64,000 nt of DNA from Sedimenticola_A sp040506425 (GTDB lineage: Bacteria; Pseudomonadota; Gammaproteobacteria; Chromatiales; Chromatiaceae). The translations under genes were made by a program, and so were the position numbers. Shown here piece after piece: positions 51,824 through 59,920 of this stretch; the first letter of the stretch is position 1; every line of letters begins with the position of its first letter. The DNA lies in NCBI GenBank assembly GCA_965224515.1, contig OZ245051.1:4008055-4072054 (forward strand), read 5' to 3'. The notes beneath the pieces were generated by a model. That model ran no database searches. It was not told where the DNA came from and worked only from the letters and a program-made list of their open reading frames with translations.

Positions 51824-52837
51824 CTATCTGTTCGGATCAAGTGTGAACCGAGCCACGTTACCCTTTACATAAGGTGCAAGATCATGGTCTGCGCCATTCA
51901 CACTGATGCGGATATTGGAGGCATTGCCCAGCACCATCCGGTAAGGGGCCTGACCGGCAAGAACCCGACTTGTCCCCTTGGTGATAAGACCAACAATCTT
52001 GAACCCGCCACTGGAATCCCTGATATCCACCCAGCAGTCATCGTTGAAATCCACCACGATCCCGTTTTCAGCCGTTACCGGGGCTGCTTCAGCAGCCGTA
52101 TCAACCGGGCTGGATGTCTCGGGCTCTTCTGTGGCATCAACTGCTGCGGCTACAGGCTCGATCTGCTCCACGACCTCAGTCTCACTCACCACGGGCATCT
52201 CGGCCTCAGGCGGCTCAACGGTTTCGGCGACCGTATCAGGGACAGTGTTCTCTTCTAACAGGGGCGCCTCTATTGAAGGGCTCTCACCCATCTCTGGAGA
52301 AGATTCCGGCCGGGGTACAAACGGTACCAGTGAAGGGGCCTGCTGGGGGTCGAACTCAGGTTCTGCACTCTGCTCGACCGCATCCGGGGCAGTTTCATTC
52401 CCGATTCCTGACATGGGCCATTCGAGGTAACCACGCCACCAGGTCAGTACCAATATCAGCAAACCGATGACGATCAACCAGGTGATCATGCGAACGCCGG
52501 TGTGGCTGCTGCGCAGTTCGTTTCTGACCTGGGCGACATTCAGGTTTGGCTGGTGATCCCGATCCGGCTGCATCTGTTGAAAAGCATCCAGTACCGGCTT
52601 TTCATCAGTATTCAGCAGGCGGGCATAATTTCGCAGATACCCCTGCACAAACACGGGACCCGGCAGTGAAGAGTATTCGTCTGCCTCTATCGCCTCCACC
52701 ACAGATTCATTCAGATGCAGAGCCGCGGCAACCCGAGGCAGGTCCAGCCCCTGGGCTTCCCTGATGGCCTTAAGCTTCTCTCCAGCTCCCTGCTGAGTGG
52801 GCTCGGTTAATTCTTCGTCTGTAACCAGCGCGTTCAT
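51824..52837 (-). CDS. rodZ: RodZ-family cell-shape protein (HTH + DUF4115)
   Basis: A 337-aa membrane protein that links MreB to the elongation machinery. It has an N-terminal HTH_25 domain (KAIREAQGLDLPRVAAALHL, residues ~25-90), one membrane helix (MITWLIVIGLLILVLTWW, ~117-134), a long Pro/Glu/Thr-rich periplasmic linker and the C-terminal DUF4115 beta domain (VDFNDDCWVDIRDSSGG). Its ATG overlaps the pilW stop by 4 bp. Confidence 0.95.
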   Translation of the reverse strand: MNALVTDEELTEPTQQGAGEKLKAIREAQGLDLPRVAAALHLNESVVEAIEADEYSSLPGPVFVQGYLRNYARLLNTDEKPVLDAFQQMQPDRDHQPNLNVAQVRNELRSSHTGVRMITWLIVIGLLILVLTWWRGYLEWPMSGIGNETAPDAVEQSAEPEFDPQQAPSLVPFVPRPESSPEMGESPSIEAPLLEENTVPDTVAETVEPPEAEMPVVSETEVVEQIEPVAAAVDATEEPETSSPVDTAAEAAPVTAENGIVVDFNDDCWVDIRDSSGGFKIVGLITKGTSRVLAGQAPYRMVLGNASNIRISVNGADHDLAPYVKGNVARFTLDPNR

Positions 52838-53640
52838 TTTTTCTCCGACTCAATCAGGAGCTGGGCTTCACGGGAATCCGGAAATGCGTTTTTCAACAGC
52901 AACGAATAACTGGCTACTGCGTCCCTGTCACCCAGTACACGCTCAGTCTGTATACCGGTCCACAGGGTTCCAGCTGTGTGCTTAGACACCTCCAGGTAAC
53001 GCTGCAGATACCCCCTGGAAGAGAGGTGCTCTCCATTCTGCAGACTGATCTGGGCCATCTGGCCAAGGGCTGCTGCAAATCTCGGATTACGTTCAAGAGC
53101 CTTGCGAAGGTAAGATTCCGCCTGGTCCATATCGGGGATGCGCCTGGCACATATCCCGGCATTGGTCAGTGCGACTTCCGGTGTTTTATACAGTGGGTTG
53201 GCCAGGGCCTTGGTAAACTGCTGATTGGCATCGTCAAAGCGTTCTTGCGCGCAGAGAAAGGTACCGTAGGCATTGAGCAGGTACGAATTGCGCGGGGACA
53301 AAGCCAATCCCTTCTGAAAATGGTGTTCTGCCAGTCCTTTCTCACCCAGCCGGTCATATAGCAAAGCGATGACATTGTGGCCTGTTGTATTGCTTGGCTC
53401 CACTGCCAGCCCCTGCCTGGCCTTGGAGAGTGCCACGTCGAGCTGCCCCTTGTTCATGTAGGCAATGGCCAACTGAACATAAACCTCGCCGGCACCTGTC
53501 TGGCGATTGGTCTGGGAATAGCCACCGGTGTTGTCTTCCATGTCGATGTTACTGGATCGTGGCGGTGTGCTCTGACAACCGGACAACAGCAACGCCACCA
53601 TGCTGAAACCTAAAAATCCTGTTGTTACATTGAACTTCAA
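52834..53640 (-). CDS. pilW: Type IV pilus biogenesis/stability lipoprotein PilW (PilF)
   Basis: Outer-membrane TPR lipoprotein needed for PilQ secretin assembly. The 268-aa protein has a lipobox (LLLSGC, Cys22) and about six TPR units from ~50, for example AIAYMNKGQLDVALSKARQG and YDRLGEKGLAEHHFQKGLAL. It overlaps rlmN (upstream) and rodZ (downstream) by 4 bp each, giving tight coupling within the block. Confidence 0.95.
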   Translation of the reverse strand: MKFNVTTGFLGFSMVALLLSGCQSTPPRSSNIDMEDNTGGYSQTNRQTGAGEVYVQLAIAYMNKGQLDVALSKARQGLAVEPSNTTGHNVIALLYDRLGEKGLAEHHFQKGLALSPRNSYLLNAYGTFLCAQERFDDANQQFTKALANPLYKTPEVALTNAGICARRIPDMDQAESYLRKALERNPRFAAALGQMAQISLQNGEHLSSRGYLQRYLEVSKHTAGTLWTGIQTERVLGDRDAVASYSLLLKNAFPDSREAQLLIESEKK

Positions 53641-54728
53641 AGCGAGGTTCCTCCGGAACGCTTTCTGGCCTGCCGCAGCTCTCTACGACTGCGATCTTTA
53701 ACCTTACCTACCAGTTGGCCACAGGCCGCATCGATATCGTCACCACGTGTTTTACGGGTAATCGAGATAATGCCTGATTTCATCAGTTTCTGCCGGAACG
53801 CCTCTATACGCTCCGGCGGTGAACAGCGGTACTTTGTGCCTGGAAAAGGGTTGAACGGGATCAGGTTCATCTTGGACGGCGTACCTTCCAGTAACCTGAT
53901 CAGCTGTTTCGCATGTTTATCGCTGTCATTAACCCCGTCGAGCATAACGTATTCCCAGGTAACTTTCCGCCGTTTGTCGTTTTTCACAAACTCACGGCAG
54001 GCGGGAATCAGCTCTTCGAGGGGATATTTTTTGTTGATGGGCACCAGTTCATCACGCAGCTCGTTGTTTGGCGCGTGAAGTGAAACCGCAAGACTCACAT
54101 CACTGACCTCGTTCAAACGATAGATTGCAGGAACGATGCCCGATGTGCTTATGGTCACCCGGTATTTCGAAAGCATGTAGGTGAGATCGTCCTGCATGAT
54201 ATCCATGGCGCTCACTACCGGTTCGAAGTTGGCAAGGGGTTCTCCCATGCCCATCAACACAACGTTGGTGACCGGTTTGCCGGTGCCATGCACCGCAACC
54301 CAGACCTGCCCGATGATCTCGGCCACGCTCAGGTTGCGGTTGAAACCCTGCTGGGCTGTTGAACAGAAAGTACAATCCAGTGAACACCCGACCTGGGATG
54401 AGACGCACAACGTGGCACGATCTCCGTCAGGAATGTAGACCGCTTCGATCCTGTTGTTGCAATCCAGCTGCAGCACCCACTTGTGAGTGCCATCCCTGGA
54501 GGGCTGGTCGAACACAATCTCTGGCACCCTGACCTCTGCGGTCTCCGCAAGCTGGGCGCGCAGTTTCTTCGGCACATCGGTCATGGAGTCGAAATCCGTC
54601 ACGCCGTGTTTGTGTATCCACTTCAACACATTACGGCCGTGAAACGCCTTGGAGCCCAGTTCGACGAAGAAGGCCTCCATGGCCTTGCGGTCAAAGTTCA
54701 GCAGGTTGATTTTCTGTTCGCTGGCCAA
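53637..54728 (-). CDS. rlmN: 23S rRNA/tRNA A2503/A37 C2-methyltransferase RlmN (TTG start)
   Basis: Radical SAM enzyme methylating C2 of A2503 in 23S rRNA and A37 in some tRNAs. The start is placed at TTG 54728 because GAGG lies 5 bp upstream and the product then begins ASEQKINLLNFDRKAMEAFF, the family N-terminus; the longer ATG frame would overlap most of the ndk 3' end. With this start it has 363 aa. The cluster motif is CSLDCTFC (Cys spacing 3 and 2), and GMGEPLANFEPV and the C-terminal GDDIDAACGQL carrying the methyl-accepting Cys are present. It lies 7 bp after ndk. Confidence 0.96.
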   Translation of the reverse strand: MASEQKINLLNFDRKAMEAFFVELGSKAFHGRNVLKWIHKHGVTDFDSMTDVPKKLRAQLAETAEVRVPEIVFDQPSRDGTHKWVLQLDCNNRIEAVYIPDGDRATLCVSSQVGCSLDCTFCSTAQQGFNRNLSVAEIIGQVWVAVHGTGKPVTNVVLMGMGEPLANFEPVVSAMDIMQDDLTYMLSKYRVTISTSGIVPAIYRLNEVSDVSLAVSLHAPNNELRDELVPINKKYPLEELIPACREFVKNDKRRKVTWEYVMLDGVNDSDKHAKQLIRLLEGTPSKMNLIPFNPFPGTKYRCSPPERIEAFRQKLMKSGIISITRKTRGDDIDAACGQLVGKVKDRSRRELRQARKRSGGTSL

Positions 54729-54735
54729 GTCAACC

Positions 54736-55164
54736 TCAACGGGTACGTTTGCAGACGCCTTCCGGGAAGAAGAAGTCGATTTCAACTTTGGCGGTATCCG
54801 GGCCGTCGGAGCCATGGACCGCATTCTCATCAACGGTCTGGGCGTGATCGGCGCGAATGGTACCGGTAGCCGCTTCCTGTGGGTTGGTGGCACCCATCAG
54901 TTCACGGTTCTTGGCGATGGCCTCTTCACCTTCCAGTACCTGCACCATAACAGGACCGGAGGTCATGAAGTCGATCAGCTCACCATAGAAGGGACGCTCC
55001 TTGTGCACCGCGTAGAACTCGCCTGCCTGCTCTTGGGAGAGATGCAGCATCTTTGCGGCAATCACCTGCAGACCGCCCTTTTCGAAACGGTTGTAGATAT
55101 CGCCAATCACATTTTTGGCAACTGCATCAGGCTTGATTATGGAAATGGTGCGTTCGATCGCCAT
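54736..55164 (-). CDS. ndk: Nucleoside diphosphate kinase
   Basis: Transfers the gamma phosphate between nucleoside triphosphates through a phospho-His intermediate. The ATG at 55164 (SD GGAG, 8 bp) gives the standard 142-aa protein starting MAIERTISIIKPDAVAKNVI; an upstream frame adds 21 spurious residues. The active site NAVHGSD, with the catalytic His, is visible. First gene of the block that runs to der. Confidence 0.98.
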   Translation of the reverse strand: MAIERTISIIKPDAVAKNVIGDIYNRFEKGGLQVIAAKMLHLSQEQAGEFYAVHKERPFYGELIDFMTSGPVMVQVLEGEEAIAKNRELMGATNPQEAATGTIRADHAQTVDENAVHGSDGPDTAKVEIDFFFPEGVCKRTR

Positions 55165-55420
55165 CAAAAAAACTCCAATAATTTCAAACAATAAAAGAAC
55201 ATTGCGCAACCTTCGGCTGCACAACAATCCAACAACTCACATGATTTCGAAAACCGTGATCAATAAATGATCAGCCACCGGACTCATGACACTGAATGTC
55301 ATATGCGGGACCCTTCACAAGGCACCCCGGGTTTTCTACTTACAAAACCGGAGCTTAGTTTACCTTGTGAGGACCTGCCCAGGCAATTTGGAATCACCCG
55401 AAAAGTGAAATCGGACAGAA

Positions 55421-57646
55421 TCAGACCTGCCGGCGTACATCCAGTACATCCGGTAGCTGGGAAACCTTCTCCAAAATCCGGCTTAGCTGCCTCATATCAC
55501 TGATTTCTATGGTAAATTTCATTGTTGCCCGATCATTTTTTCGATCGGACTGGGTATTCACACCCTGCACATCCACCTCTCCATTGGTCAGAATGGATGA
55601 GATGTCACGCAGCAATCCCTTTCTGTCGCTTGCAAATACACGGATATCCACCGGGTATGTGCTGTCGGATGGCTGATCTGCCCAGACCACCCGAACAAGG
55701 CGCTCCTCGTCGGAATCGTCCAGCTTTTTGATCACCTTGCAGTCTTTTCGATGAACCGTCACGCCGCGACCCCGGGTGATAAAACCGGTGATTCCATCGT
55801 AGGGTACGGGTTTGCAGCAGCGCGCCATGTGGGTCATCAGGTCATCGACACCCTCCACGATCACCTCACCCCGGCCCTTGCGGTGCTTTTTCTTTGTGCT
55901 GCGCTTGCGAACCGGGATCTCTTCCTCGATATCTGGCTCGGAGGCCGGCGTCTGACGTTCACCCATTCCTGCCACCTGAACCGGGGAGACCTCCCCGCGC
56001 CCGATGGCGGCAAGCAGGTCATCACCGCGTTTCATATTGAAACGCTGGGCAACCTTACCCAGATCCGGTTTACTGACGCCAAGGCGTGTGATTTCCCGCT
56101 CCAGGCTGGTCCGACCGAGATGCAGGTGCTCTTCATAATCCTGCTGCTTGAACCAGTGCCGGATACGATTGCGGGCCTTGCTGGTTTTAAGGTATCCCAG
56201 GTGGGGACTGAGCCAGTCGCGACTCGGACCACCCTCCTTCACCGTGATCACTTCCACCGTCTGGCCACTTTCAAGGGGCTGGGTCAGTGGTGCAATACGC
56301 CCGTTGATTCGCGCCCCACGACATCGGTTACCTACGTCGGAATGAATGGCATAGGCGAAATCCACCGCCGTGGCACCCTTGGGCAGCTCCATCACCTTAC
56401 CCTGGGGGGTGAGCACATAGATCTGCTGGGCCTCGAACTCTGTCTTGATGTTATCAACAAAGTCCTCTGATTCGCTCGGTTCATCCTTGAGTTCGAGCCA
56501 GTTGCGCATCAAGACAATACGACGCTGAAAGGCGGGATCCTCCTTACCACCGCTTTCCTTGTAGCGCCAGTGAGCCGCCACGCCTAACTCGGCGTGATCG
56601 TGCATGTCGTGGGTGCGTATCTGAATCTCCAGGGGCTTGTCTTCAGGCCCGATCACCGCGGTATGAATGGAGCGATACATATTTGCTTTTGGGGTAGCGA
56701 TATAGTCGTCGAACTCCCCTGGGATATGCCGCCAGAGGCCGTGCACAACACCCAGCGCTGCGTAGCACTCAGCCACAGAATCCACCAGCACCCGCACCGC
56801 ACGAAGATCGAAAATCTGCTCGAAAGGCACCGATTTCCGGTTCATCTTCTTCCAGATACTGTAGATGTGCTTTGGTCTGCCGTAGACCTGTGATTTTATG
56901 CCGATATCTGAAAATTTCTGTCCAAGCAGCTCGATCACTGACTGGATGAACTCTTCCCGCTCTGCCCTGCGCCCATCAAGCATTCCCGCCAGCTCTTTGT
57001 AACTCTCCGGTTCCAGGTAACGCAGACAGAGGTCTTCCAGCTCCCACTTGATCTGCCAGATACCAAGACGGTTTGCCAGGGGTGCATAGATCTCCTGGCT
57101 CTCCCTGGCTTCCCGAGCACGCACCTCTTCAGGAAAGCTCTTCAGAATACGCATTTCATGCAGGCGTTCAGCAAGAACGATCAGTACAACCCGTATATCG
57201 TCTGCGATGCTGAGCAGCATGCGCCTGAGGTTTTCGGTATGTTCGGCCTCGCTCTGATGCTGCCCCTTGAGCTGTGTTTCGGTCAAGCTGCCGATTCGGG
57301 CCATATCCTCGACCATGCGCACAACAGAGGAGCTGAACATGCGTTCAAGCTCAGCACTGTCGATATGATCACCGGGCAGGACATCGTGCAGAATAGCGGC
57401 GACGAGGGTCTCCCAGTCGAGGTCCATATCTGCCAGGATCTCTGCCACCGACAAGGCGTGGCGTAGCGTGGATTCCCCGGAATACTCCCGATCCTCTTTA
57501 TGGATCTCAACTGCCAGGTCACAGGCTCTTTTCAGATAGCCCATCTCCTCGCTGCTCCAGGTCTCAGAGATGTGTTCAAGCCAGGCATGTATATCCCTCT
57601 CATCCAGGGAGTCGCCGGCTGGCAGTTTGGTGGTAGTGCTGACCAT
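55421..57646 (-). CDS. relA: ppGpp synthetase RelA
   Basis: Ribosome-linked (p)ppGpp synthetase, 741 aa. The synthetase domain has GRPKHIYSIWKKMNRKS and EFDDYIATPKANMYRSIHT; the acidic EFDD motif is that of RelA rather than SpoT (RFKD). The HD region keeps His (LRHALSV) and HD (ILHDVL), but the ED pair is PG and the later ADRLHNM motif is AERLHEM, so hydrolysis is probably lost. TGS (VMELPKGATAVDFAYAIHSD), a zinc-finger-like region and a C-terminal ACT domain follow. It is a single gene, with ~190 bp of gene-free sequence before ndk. Confidence 0.95.
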   Translation of the reverse strand: MVSTTTKLPAGDSLDERDIHAWLEHISETWSSEEMGYLKRACDLAVEIHKEDREYSGESTLRHALSVAEILADMDLDWETLVAAILHDVLPGDHIDSAELERMFSSSVVRMVEDMARIGSLTETQLKGQHQSEAEHTENLRRMLLSIADDIRVVLIVLAERLHEMRILKSFPEEVRAREARESQEIYAPLANRLGIWQIKWELEDLCLRYLEPESYKELAGMLDGRRAEREEFIQSVIELLGQKFSDIGIKSQVYGRPKHIYSIWKKMNRKSVPFEQIFDLRAVRVLVDSVAECYAALGVVHGLWRHIPGEFDDYIATPKANMYRSIHTAVIGPEDKPLEIQIRTHDMHDHAELGVAAHWRYKESGGKEDPAFQRRIVLMRNWLELKDEPSESEDFVDNIKTEFEAQQIYVLTPQGKVMELPKGATAVDFAYAIHSDVGNRCRGARINGRIAPLTQPLESGQTVEVITVKEGGPSRDWLSPHLGYLKTSKARNRIRHWFKQQDYEEHLHLGRTSLEREITRLGVSKPDLGKVAQRFNMKRGDDLLAAIGRGEVSPVQVAGMGERQTPASEPDIEEEIPVRKRSTKKKHRKGRGEVIVEGVDDLMTHMARCCKPVPYDGITGFITRGRGVTVHRKDCKVIKKLDDSDEERLVRVVWADQPSDSTYPVDIRVFASDRKGLLRDISSILTNGEVDVQGVNTQSDRKNDRATMKFTIEISDMRQLSRILEKVSQLPDVLDVRRQV

Positions 57647-57802
57647 ATGGGTGTGTGCAGTTCCTTAAGCGCCCTCTCTCAATATTCTAGAGGACAGGCA
57701 AAAATCTTCCATTTCGAATCTCCTGAATATTGGGGCGACCCTTGATAAAACAATCGCGGGAGTTTAGCGCATACATGCATCCCGGGAATATAGACCTGGA
57801 TC

Positions 57803-57840
57803 AAAAAAGGGCGCAGGTTAAATACCGTGCGCCCTTTTTA
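57803..57840 (-). terminator. Terminator after the TolC-type gene
   Basis: On the minus strand AAAAAGGGCGCA, a 12-nt loop, then TGCGCCCTTTTTT. It lies 20 bp after the stop at 57862. Confidence 0.88.
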
Positions 57841-57861
57841 CTGTCGATGCTGGCGGGGTGC

Positions 57862-59640
57862 TTATTCTGTCACCTCGCGAATGATCTTCCATTCACCACT
57901 CTCAAGACTCAGATCCAGCCGTTTATTGACCACGTCGCTGTAGTTTGCAGAATTGTAGTGCTGGGTAAAGCGTACGGTTGCGGATTCTCCATCCACCCTG
58001 GAGCTTATATTCTCAAGGCGAATATCGATCTCCCGGGCGTTGGCAATGATGCTGCGGCGCTTCTCAGCCCAAGGCGCTTTAGGTGCCCCCCACGCTGAAC
58101 GGAAGCCGTCGGAATATCGGGCCAGGTAAGTCTCAACATCCTTTCCCTGCCATGCATTCCGCCAGCCCTCGAGCATCGATTCAATGCCAGGGTTGCCGGG
58201 CTTAACAGCAGGAGCAGGAGCCTCTTCCATAGCCTCTTCTTCAATGAAGCCATGCTCTGGCCGGGACTCAAAAGTTGCCGGGGCAATAGCCTGGGGTGCC
58301 AGCTCTGCATAGGCCTGCAACATCTCATCACCGGCGCCCTCGCCACGGGGCGGTTTCAGGTCAAAGCTGCCGAGCAGCTGACCTACACTTGCCAGAATCC
58401 TGTACTCGGCAAACAGGGCGTCGTACTCCGCCTCTTTATAGGCCCGCTTGGCCTGAAACACCTCGTTCTCGGTATTGAGCAGATCGAGCAGGGTGCGCTT
58501 GCCAATATTGAACTGTTGTACATAGGCATCACGGGTGTTCTGACTCGACACCAGGTGCTGTTTGAGGGGAGCCAGCTGAGCCCTGGTGGCCTGGTAGGCG
58601 GTCCAGGAGAGGCGAAGACTCTCAACAACCTGGCGGTATGTCCGGTTGCGTACCTCCTTGGCCTCATTGATCAGGTGCGCGGTCTGGCGCTTGCGCGCCT
58701 TGTCCTTGCCGCCGGAGTAGAGGTTGAAGTTCATGCGGATCATGGCGGTGAGGTCATCTTCCTCTCCTACGGCGCCGTTTTGATCCTCGCCCCAGGTGCT
58801 GCCCAGCTCCAGGTTGAACTTGGGATAATAGTTATGCCCCGCGGCCGCATGCTGGGCCAGGGTAGCCTCCACGTCTGCCTTTGCAGAGAGCAGGGTCGGG
58901 TGCTCTTCCAGCGCGATCTGCATCGCCCGCTTCAGGTTTGGAGGCAGTGAAGCACCAACCGATGGCGCCGCTTCAAGTTCAGAGGGCAAAGCGCCAACCA
59001 CGTGCAGATAACTGGATTCGGCATCTTTTAGGTTGGCCACTTCAGAAAGGCGACTGGCATTGGCAGAGGCCCTGCGGCCACGCACCTGCTCGAGGTCTGA
59101 GCTTCGACCGATTCCGGCTTGATTGCGCAAATCAACCTGCTCATACACCCGGTCATGGGATGCCAGATTCTCTTCGGTGAGTGAGAGCAGTTCACGATAC
59201 CGGAGCACATTGAGATAGGACTCGACGGCATCCAGCGCACGATTCTGGCTGACGCCTTCAATACGGTACAGGGTGGACTGGACCCTGGCACTCTGACGCT
59301 CCACTTCACTGCGGGTGGCAAAGCCATCGAACAGCATCTGGGTCAGGGTGATACCGGCTTCCTTGCGGGTGAGTTCACGACTTGAGAGACCCAGACCACG
59401 GGTGGTGGCGTTATCGCTACGCTCGTAGCCATAGCCTGCTGTGAGGTCTACCTGGGGATAAAAACCTGATTTAGCCTGCTCGATCTCCTGCTCCCGCGAC
59501 AGCAGTTCATTGGTCTCGATCCGCACATCCGGATTGGTCTCAATAGCCTGCCGAACGGCATCATTCAATGTCGCTGCAGATACGGGTGCGCAAATGACCA
59601 AAGCAGCCACTCCGGCACCCAATAATCTTCTGCCAACCAT
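57862..59640 (-). CDS. TolC-family outer-membrane channel with extra C-terminal NTF2-like domain
   Basis: A 592-aa exported protein. Signal peptide to about residue 22 (ICAPVSA), then the TolC/LapE (OEP) domain to ~440: NPDVRIETNELLSREQEIEQ, SGFYPQVDLTAGYGYER, YYPKFNLELGSTWGED, FNIGKRTLLDLLNTENEVFQ. A Pro/Glu-rich linker follows, then ~105 residues (SMLEGWRNAWQGKDVETYLA, ATVRFTQHYNSANYSDVVNK, EWKIIREVTE) that look like the NTF2/SnoaL-like domain at the end of Cds6-type proteins. Such an added domain is unusual for TolC. It lies 281 bp after the giant adhesin on the same strand and probably forms the exit duct for its type I secretion. Confidence 0.9.
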   Translation of the reverse strand: MVGRRLLGAGVAALVICAPVSAATLNDAVRQAIETNPDVRIETNELLSREQEIEQAKSGFYPQVDLTAGYGYERSDNATTRGLGLSSRELTRKEAGITLTQMLFDGFATRSEVERQSARVQSTLYRIEGVSQNRALDAVESYLNVLRYRELLSLTEENLASHDRVYEQVDLRNQAGIGRSSDLEQVRGRRASANASRLSEVANLKDAESSYLHVVGALPSELEAAPSVGASLPPNLKRAMQIALEEHPTLLSAKADVEATLAQHAAAGHNYYPKFNLELGSTWGEDQNGAVGEEDDLTAMIRMNFNLYSGGKDKARKRQTAHLINEAKEVRNRTYRQVVESLRLSWTAYQATRAQLAPLKQHLVSSQNTRDAYVQQFNIGKRTLLDLLNTENEVFQAKRAYKEAEYDALFAEYRILASVGQLLGSFDLKPPRGEGAGDEMLQAYAELAPQAIAPATFESRPEHGFIEEEAMEEAPAPAVKPGNPGIESMLEGWRNAWQGKDVETYLARYSDGFRSAWGAPKAPWAEKRRSIIANAREIDIRLENISSRVDGESATVRFTQHYNSANYSDVVNKRLDLSLESGEWKIIREVTE

Positions 59641-59872
59641 GCAGATCCCCTATAGGTATGAACTACGTCACAAAAAATTTTGAGAATTTTAACACTTACC
59701 TCTTGTGACAGTAAACAATCTCCAGGGATTTTTTCCTTTTTTGCCAACCAGTTGTCAGACATTCTTCTCTTTTAAGCTGAGATTAAGGAGTAGTCTGGAT
59801 TCTTGTCTGCCAAGTTATAAGACTTTTATCTTTCACCCAATCCGGCACCGGTTACTCCTCTGTTATCAAGAA

Positions 59873-59897
59873 AAAAGGGCCCACCAGGGCCCTTTTC
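59873..59897. terminator. Terminator of the adhesin gene
   Basis: AAAAGGGCCC ACCA GGGCCCTTTT, flanked by A- and T-runs, 24 bp after the adhesin stop on the minus strand. Nearly symmetrical, so it could act both ways. Confidence 0.88.
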
Positions 59898-59920
59898 TCA
59901 TACCAAGCTATAAGCTGGTA

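Noticed and set aside
53637..54893. 418-codon version of RlmN
   Set aside because: It would overlap ndk by about 150 bp and add basic, low-complexity residues; TTG 54728 with SD GAGG gives the normal protein.
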